A stretch of DNA of 55,323 nt from DASXRA01 sp036506155 (GTDB lineage: Bacteria; Actinomycetota; Actinomycetes; Mycobacteriales; Jatrophihabitantaceae): the NCBI GenBank assembly GCA_036506155.1, contig DASXSF010000073.1:1-55323 (forward strand), read 5' to 3'. Below the pieces are notes generated by a model that made no database searches, was not told the origin of the DNA, and was given only the letters and a program-made list of their open reading frames with translations. Both the position numbers and the translations under genes were made by a program. Every line of letters starts with the position of its first letter. The stretch's first letter is position 1. Below are positions 49,992 through 55,323 of this stretch, piece after piece.

Positions 49992-50020
49992 TTGACTTGG
50001 AAGATGCCCGCGCGTAACGT
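49992..50020 (+). promoter_or_regulatory. sigma-70-like promoter for the GH3 gene
   Basis: TTGACT (49992-49997), 17 bases, then TAACGT (50015-50020), 44 bases before the start codon and preceded by the candidate ROK operators. Confidence 0.6.
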
Positions 50021-50063
50021 CCGGCGGTGCCTGACCCGGGCATTGCGGTGCGAGGAGGCCATG

Positions 50064-53000
50064 ATGCGCTGGCGGGATCTGATGGTGCGTATCGGGATCG
50101 TTTGCACGATTGTCGGCCTGTGTGCCGCGGTGCCACTGGCCGCGCGGCCCGGCAATGCGGCACGGGCGGCGGCCGGAACGCCGATCTACCTCGATCCGTC
50201 CTACTCGTTCGCGGAACGCGCCGCGGACCTGGTCGCGCGGCTGACGCCGGAGCAGCGCGCGAGCCAGCTCGTCTCGAGTCAGGCGCCCGCGATCAGCGCC
50301 GGAGTGAATCCGCTGCTCCGGCCGGTATTCGCCGGGCAGACGACCCTCTCCAGGCCGGTAAACGCGGGCGACACCTCGATCAACACGGGCACGGTGGCCG
50401 GGATCTCCCCCGGCGCCACCCTCACCGTCGACCCGAACGGAACCGCCGAGTCCGTGACGGTCGTGACGGTGGGGAGCGGGCCGTCGGCGTTCGCGGCGTC
50501 GCTCGCGGCCGCGGCGAACCCCGGCGACACGAACATCAAGGTCAACTTCACTTTCGGCATGACCGTCGGTCACCTGATCAGCATCGACTCCGGAGCCAAT
50601 CAGGAGATCGGAACGATCCAAGCCGTCGGCACGGCTGGAGCCGCCGGTACCGGCGTCACGCTTACGGCACCGCTGTCGCTGGCACATGCCGCCGGCGCGA
50701 CTGCCCAAGACCTCGGCACGCCGACGACGGTCACGCCCGCATTCGCACACGCGTACCCGGCTGGGACGTCCGTGACCGTGTACGAGGGAATCCCCGCCTA
50801 TGGCTGGTGGAACGAGGCCCTGCACGGCATCAACGCCGAGTCGCTCAACCCGTCCGGTAACGCGGTGACGCTCACGAACACGACCTCCTATCCGATCGAC
50901 CTCTCGCGCGCGTCGAGCTGGGATCCTGCGCTGACCTACCAGGTCGCGCAGGCCGAGTCGGACGAGGCGCGCGAGATTGTACGCAACAACAAATTCGATC
51001 TCGACTTCTACTCGCCGACGATCAACCTCGGCCGTGACCCGCGCTGGGGCCGCAACGACGAGTCGTACGGCGAGGATCCGCTGCTCGAGGCGGACGTCGC
51101 CGGCCAGTTCGTCAACGGCATGGAGGGCAAGAACCAGAACGGACAGCTGCTTCCGGACGGCGGCGGCTTCTACAAGACGACGACGACGCTCAAGCACTAC
51201 GCGATGAACAACACCGAGGGCTTCGCGAATAGCGACCCGAACGGCCGGTTGAACGGCTCCTCGAATGCTGACGACCGCTCGATCCGTGAGTACTACACGA
51301 TGCCGTTCCGCAAGATCGTCCAGGCGGATCAGAACGGCGCGGTCATGAGCTCGTACAACGAGATCAACGGTGTGCCGTCGGCTGCGAACACGTATCTGAA
51401 CGACACGCTGATGCGCGAGACCTTCGGTTTCCAGGGCTACTTCACCGGGGACTGCGACGCGGTCAACCAGATCAATACGCGCCATCACTGGCAGCCGGAC
51501 GGGCTGGGGCACATCGCGAGCCCGGTCGAGCAGTTCGCATTCGCGCTCGGATCGGGCGAGGACGCCGAGTGCAACGCGGGCTACAACGGCATCGGCAACT
51601 ACCGCGGTCCGACTGCGCCGTCCACGACGGCCGGTGGCGCGGAGAACGCGGTCGGCATGAACATCACGACGCCGACCGGACTGATGACGCAGAACGACGT
51701 CGACGTGTCGGCGACTCGGCTGTTCACCAACCGGATGAAGCTCGGCGAGTTCAACCCGGACAGCACCGTGCCGTGGCTCACGCAGGCGGTTGCGCGAGAC
51801 AAGTCGTATGGCGTTTTCCCGTGGAACAACGCGACAGCACCGACCGAAACGGCGGCGCGGCTGGATCTGGCGCAGCGCTCGGCCGACGCGTCGCTGGTGC
51901 TGCTGAAGAACGCGACCACCACTCGCAAGGACGGCTCGACCGGCAAGCTGCTGCCGATGTCGGTACCGTCGACCGGCCCGTTCAAGGTGCTCGTCCTCGG
52001 CTCCTACGCCAACAACTCGAACTTCTACATGGGCGGCTATTCGTCGATCCAGAGCGCGGCCGGCCAGGCCAACGAGGTCACGCCGTACGCAGGTATCAAG
52101 TCCGCGATCCAGGCGATCGACCCGTCGGCGCAGGTCGACTACATGAAGGGGTTCACGGGCACCGGCACGAACGCAGCCAACTGCTGCACGACGATCGACC
52201 CGGCCGCTGTCGCAGCGGCAGCGAACTACGACTACGTCGTCGTGTACGCCGGCATGGACTCCACGGCATCAAACGGGACGACGGGCACCGAGGACCGCGA
52301 CCGCACGTCGCTGGCGCTGCCCGGCCTGCAGGGACAGCTGATCAGTCAGGTCTCCGCGGCCAACCCGAACACAGTCGGGGTCATGGAAACGATCGGCCCA
52401 CAAGACGTCTCCTCTTTCGAGTCGACGACTCCAGCTATCCTGTGGAGCTCGTTCAACGGCATGCGCAAGGGCGACGCGCTGGCGGATGTGCTGCTCGGCA
52501 AGTACAACCCGAGCGGGCGCACACCCGAGACGTGGTACCAGAACGTCGGCCAGATCCCGAGTATCTATGACTACTCACTGGCCGGACGTACCTACATGTA
52601 CTACGGCGGCCCAGTGTCCTATCCGTTCGGATACGGCTTGTCGTACACGAACTTCGGCTTCTCGAACCTCCAGATCTCCAACCGCGACCCGAGTGCCGAC
52701 GACACGATCAACGTGAGCGTCGACGTCAAGAACACCGGCTCGCAGGACGGCAACGAGATCGTGCAGATGTACGTCAATACCCCGCTTGCCGACCCGTCGT
52801 TGGACCGGCCCATCAAGCGGCTCGAAGGCTTCCAGACGGTGTCGCTCGAGGCCGGGCAGACCAAGACCGTGACGCTACCGATCAAGATCGCCGACCTGGC
52901 GTTCTACAACGAGGCGGACAAGCGCTTCGAGGTCGACCCGGGTGAGTACGGCATCCAGATCAACACCTCCAGCTCGGACAGCGACATCCAGGCGCAGGAT

Positions 53001-54212
53001 ACGATCAACGTCAGCGGCGCTCTGACGCAGCTTCCGAACGTCCTCACCGCGAAGCCGCGCATTCAGAGCAGCGATGACGCGCGTGGCATCTCGCAACGGC
53101 TGATGTTCCCCGAGGGCGTCACGATCGACCCGGGTCTGACCGTCGCGATGAACGACGACAGCCTGTACGGCTGGATCGCGCCGGGGCAGAGCAAGCCGCT
53201 CCCGGCGGGGATGACGCTTGGCTACTCCAGCAACCGACCGAGCGTCGTCGCGGTCGACGGCGACGGCACGATCCGTACCGTCGCGAACGGCGTGGCGACT
53301 GTCACCGCCACGGCGACCTACCACGGCAAGAGCGCCTCCACATCGTTCGTCGTTCGGGTGCTCTCCGATCTCGGCAGCCTGTCGGTGGACGGGAAGTTGC
53401 TCAAGGGCTTCAACCCTGACGTGACCAACTACGACGTCGTCGTCCCGAACGGCGACGACGCCGTGCCGCCGGTAAGCGCCACAGCGCCTACCGGCAGTGT
53501 CGCGATCACCCAGGCGAGCTCTGTGCCTGGAGTCGCTACGATCACCTCGACCGGCCCGGATGGGATCGTCACGACGTACAAGATCAACTTTGCGAGGCGC
53601 CCATCCGGTGACGAGTTCAACAGTTCGACACTCGGCTCACAGTGGCAATGGGTCCGCGAGTCGCCGGCCGACTGGAGCCTCTCGGCGAACCCGCACTCGC
53701 TCACCATCACCCCGAAGACGGGCGACCTCACCACCACGACGAATACCGCGCAGAACCTTCTGCTGCAGCCCGCGCTCTCCGACTGGACCCAGACGACCAA
53801 GCTCACGTTCAGCTATCGGCCGAACGCGGCGACACAGCAGGGCGGCATCATCGCCTACCAGGACGACGACAACTACCTCAAGTTCGACCTCGAGGCCACC
53901 TCACCAACGAACATCCAGTTCAACACGTCGCTCGAGGACACCCTGGTAGGCGTTCAGGTCAACCAGACGCTGAACACCCTCAATGCGAATTCAATCCTGC
54001 CCGCGAACAACACCATATGGCTGCGTATGACCAAGAACGGAGCGCACTACTCGACCTTCTACTCGGTCGACGGCGTGACGTGGGTACCGGTCTGGACAAC
54101 CGGTGCGACGCTGACCAACCCGCGGATCGGCCTGTTCGCGTTCAATCGCGCGGGCACCACCACCGACCTGGCGGTCGCGTTCGACTACTTCCACGTCGCT
54201 GCCACGCCATAG
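50064..54212 (+). CDS. secreted multidomain GH3 beta-xylosidase or beta-glucosidase, 1382 aa
   Basis: Residues 1-40 are a Sec signal peptide. The GH3 barrel starts about residue 48 (LDPSYSFAERAADLVARLTPEQRASQL), is interrupted by a beta-rich insertion (about 75-240) with two repeats, and resumes at IPAYGWWNEALHGI (243). Probable nucleophile Asp463 in FTGDCDAV and acid/base Glu743 in GTEDRDR. An FnIII-like domain (about 868-975), a BIG2-like domain (about 1053-1100), a cadherin-like sandwich (about 1102-1180) and a C-terminal LamG/GH43-C2-like domain (about 1183-1382) follow. GAGGAGG precedes ATG 50064; ATG 50061 is also possible. Probably ROK-controlled. Confidence 0.88.
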   Translation: MRWRDLMVRIGIVCTIVGLCAAVPLAARPGNAARAAAGTPIYLDPSYSFAERAADLVARLTPEQRASQLVSSQAPAISAGVNPLLRPVFAGQTTLSRPVNAGDTSINTGTVAGISPGATLTVDPNGTAESVTVVTVGSGPSAFAASLAAAANPGDTNIKVNFTFGMTVGHLISIDSGANQEIGTIQAVGTAGAAGTGVTLTAPLSLAHAAGATAQDLGTPTTVTPAFAHAYPAGTSVTVYEGIPAYGWWNEALHGINAESLNPSGNAVTLTNTTSYPIDLSRASSWDPALTYQVAQAESDEAREIVRNNKFDLDFYSPTINLGRDPRWGRNDESYGEDPLLEADVAGQFVNGMEGKNQNGQLLPDGGGFYKTTTTLKHYAMNNTEGFANSDPNGRLNGSSNADDRSIREYYTMPFRKIVQADQNGAVMSSYNEINGVPSAANTYLNDTLMRETFGFQGYFTGDCDAVNQINTRHHWQPDGLGHIASPVEQFAFALGSGEDAECNAGYNGIGNYRGPTAPSTTAGGAENAVGMNITTPTGLMTQNDVDVSATRLFTNRMKLGEFNPDSTVPWLTQAVARDKSYGVFPWNNATAPTETAARLDLAQRSADASLVLLKNATTTRKDGSTGKLLPMSVPSTGPFKVLVLGSYANNSNFYMGGYSSIQSAAGQANEVTPYAGIKSAIQAIDPSAQVDYMKGFTGTGTNAANCCTTIDPAAVAAAANYDYVVVYAGMDSTASNGTTGTEDRDRTSLALPGLQGQLISQVSAANPNTVGVMETIGPQDVSSFESTTPAILWSSFNGMRKGDALADVLLGKYNPSGRTPETWYQNVGQIPSIYDYSLAGRTYMYYGGPVSYPFGYGLSYTNFGFSNLQISNRDPSADDTINVSVDVKNTGSQDGNEIVQMYVNTPLADPSLDRPIKRLEGFQTVSLEAGQTKTVTLPIKIADLAFYNEADKRFEVDPGEYGIQINTSSSDSDIQAQDTINVSGALTQLPNVLTAKPRIQSSDDARGISQRLMFPEGVTIDPGLTVAMNDDSLYGWIAPGQSKPLPAGMTLGYSSNRPSVVAVDGDGTIRTVANGVATVTATATYHGKSASTSFVVRVLSDLGSLSVDGKLLKGFNPDVTNYDVVVPNGDDAVPPVSATAPTGSVAITQASSVPGVATITSTGPDGIVTTYKINFARRPSGDEFNSSTLGSQWQWVRESPADWSLSANPHSLTITPKTGDLTTTTNTAQNLLLQPALSDWTQTTKLTFSYRPNAATQQGGIIAYQDDDNYLKFDLEATSPTNIQFNTSLEDTLVGVQVNQTLNTLNANSILPANNTIWLRMTKNGAHYSTFYSVDGVTWVPVWTTGATLTNPRIGLFAFNRAGTTTDLAVAFDYFHVAATP

Positions 54213-54298
54213 CGCGCCGCACGACCGCCGCTTGCCCTACCGTGGTCGCGGTCGTTCGGCGCCCTGGCGTGCCATCGCTTCGTGTTAAAGTTGCCGGT

Positions 54299-54318
54299 CG
54301 GCCCACAACCGTGGGCCG
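54299..54318 (+). terminator. hairpin terminator after the GH3 gene
   Basis: CGGCCCAC-AACC-GTGGGCCG, eight perfect pairs, followed by CTTGTTT. It lies 86 bases after the GH3 stop and ends 9 bases before tRNA-Lys. Confidence 0.6.
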
Positions 54319-54327
54319 CTTGTTTGA

Positions 54328-54400
<73 letters not shown>

Positions 54401-54568
54401 CCCAGTGCTCCTCAGACAGATAACGTTTTCAGTTCACGATGAAGATGATCTTTGTCCATGAATAGCTGACCACCATTCAATAGAAGATCGTCGCGGCGAT
54501 TCACCCGCCACGCCCCGGGGCCCGCGCGCTCACCGTCCGCGTGGCGCTGGCACAGGTACGCTCACCTC
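54401..54568. other. AT-richer gap after tRNA-Lys
   Basis: Positions 54410-54500 are clearly less GC-rich than the surroundings (for example AACGTTTTCAGTTCACGATG). No gene is evident. The tract lies directly downstream of a tRNA and before a toxin-antitoxin pair, and could be an integration scar. No att repeat was found by eye. Confidence 0.45.
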
Positions 54569-54799
54569 GTGGCGCTAGAGCGGATCACGGTTGACCCGGA
54601 CGTGATGGGCGGCATGCCCACCATCCGGGGCCTACGCATCCCGGTCGCAACTGTCGTGGCGATGGTGGCGGACGGGATGTCGGTTACCGAGATCACCAGC
54701 GAGTTGCCCGACCTCACGCCCGAGGACGTGGCTGAGGCGCTGCGCTACGCCGCCGAGGCCCTACGCGAGCGCGAGCTGCCGCTGCGCCACTCGGCATGA
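54569..54799 (+). CDS. DUF433 antitoxin-like protein, 76 aa
   Basis: DUF433 (VapB-like) protein: ERITVDPDVMGGMPTIRGLRIPVATVVAMVADGMS, with the helix-turn-helix-like segment typical of the family. Ends EALRERELPLRHSA. It overlaps the PIN-like gene by four bases (ATGA). TACGCT lies six bases before the GTG, suggesting a leaderless start. Confidence 0.9.
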   Translation: MALERITVDPDVMGGMPTIRGLRIPVATVVAMVADGMSVTEITSELPDLTPEDVAEALRYAAEALRERELPLRHSA

Positions 54800-55182
54800 G
54801 GTTCTTGCTCGACAACAACCTCTCCCCCAAGCTGGCCGAATTCCTCCGCGCCGCCGGCCATGACGTCGTCCACGTGCGCGACATCGGCCTGGGCAGCGCC
54901 ACCGACATCGTCGTCATCGACGAAGCCCGCGCGCAGGGCAGGGTGCTCATCAGTGCCGACACCGACTTCGGCACCCTGCTCGCCCGCACGCACGCCATCA
55001 CGCCCTCGTTCCTGCTCGTACGTCGGGCAAGCGGACGGCGCGCATCCGAGCAGGCAGCGATCATCCTGAGCAACCTCGACACGGTCCGAGCCGATCTGGA
55101 CGCGGGCGCCATCGTGGTTCTCGGCGAGGCGACGCTACGCATCCGCCGACTCCCCATCGGGGCACCGGGCCACAGCGTATAA
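54796..55182 (+). CDS. DUF5615 PIN-like toxin, 128 aa
   Basis: PIN-like nuclease fold (DUF5615/Mut7-C type): MRFLLDNNLSPKLAEFLRAAGHDVVHVRDIGLGSATD with an acidic residue in LLDNN, VLISADTDFGTLLA with Asp residues, and a C-terminal EATLRIRRLP. It pairs with DUF433 in many genomes as a toxin-antitoxin-like unit. Acidic catalytic residues look complete. RNA targets unknown. Confidence 0.88.
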   Translation: MRFLLDNNLSPKLAEFLRAAGHDVVHVRDIGLGSATDIVVIDEARAQGRVLISADTDFGTLLARTHAITPSFLLVRRASGRRASEQAAIILSNLDTVRADLDAGAIVVLGEATLRIRRLPIGAPGHSV

Positions 55183-55323
55183 CCGTCGATCGCGCGTGCA
55201 CGGGCAGCAGCGGCGGCGCGCTCAGATCGGACGTTCTGGCGACGACCCAAGGTGTCGCGGTTAGCCCACGTTCACCGGGCATTTCATCGGGCGGGTCTCA
55301 CGGGACGGGCCCGTGGTCGTTGC
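55183..55323. other. end of window, no gene supported
   Basis: GC-rich sequence after the toxin gene. Open frames here are short and antisense to the toxin gene. No RNA gene or repeat seen. Confidence 0.4.

Overview
The window comes from a high-GC actinobacterium. Coding sequence is dense, third codon positions are mostly G or C, and GTG starts are common. The gene order rpiB, DsbA-like, pepN, HNH, glbO, aglA, hypothetical, thioesterase, ettA, ssb matches, as I remember it, the Mycobacterium Rv2465c-Rv2478c neighbourhood. The CtaJ/DUF5130 pair and the acVLRF1 protein are also actinobacterial. Species cannot be fixed from sequence alone; a soil or plant-associated lineage related to Frankiales or Jatrophihabitans would fit, but that is inference.

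Layout. 1-5100: end of a tRNA-Gly, two conserved hypotheticals, rpiB, a DsbA-family protein, a peroxiredoxin and aminopeptidase N. 5100-16900: the mycobacteria-like conserved block (CtaJ and DUF5130, HNH, trHbO, alpha-glucosidase, thioesterase, EttA, SSB), interrupted by an amidase with a divergent MarR-GNAT regulator, an MscS channel and a flavin disulfide oxidoreductase. 16900-20700: GlxA-type regulator, tRNA-Arg, a thioredoxin with a SigR/SigH-type promoter, and a secreted Kelch/galactose-oxidase-like protein. 20700-25350: small coupled membrane genes, DUF1876, and a divergent cluster of PLP lyase, FluG-like amidohydrolase and glutamine synthetase-like ligase. 25350-32900: cell-wall amidase, DUF4232 protein, a Crp regulator with a lactonase-like hydrolase and an SRPBCC protein, a stand-alone LigD polymerase, a GreA-like factor, and a HipA-like kinase coupled to DUF3037. 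32900-46350: MFS transporter, oxidoreductase, selD next to tRNA-Sec, a coupled APH/MBL/exonuclease III operon, a ligase-less LigD (PE-POL), a HAD/GH65 disaccharide phosphorylase operon, and a DapB-like protein coupled to acVLRF1. 46350-55323: TetR, pterin dehydratase, oligoribonuclease, tRNA-His, a lipoprotein whose start falls in the tRNA, a ROK regulator divergent from a 1382-residue multidomain GH3 enzyme, tRNA-Lys, and a DUF433/DUF5615 toxin-antitoxin pair.

How it works together. Most of the window is housekeeping: translation (EttA, tRNAs, acVLRF1, PepN), redox (peroxiredoxin, thioredoxin, DsbA-like, flavin reductase), DNA repair (LigD modules, ExoIII, SSB) and sugar use (GH13, GH65 with HAD, GH3 with ROK). 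Many genes have a -10-like hexamer 6-8 bases before the start codon and no Shine-Dalgarno, so leaderless transcription looks widespread. The best candidates for poorly described biology are the HipA-kinase/DUF3037 pair, the split FluG-like cluster, the DapB-like/acVLRF1 pair, and several well-formed inverted-repeat operators.
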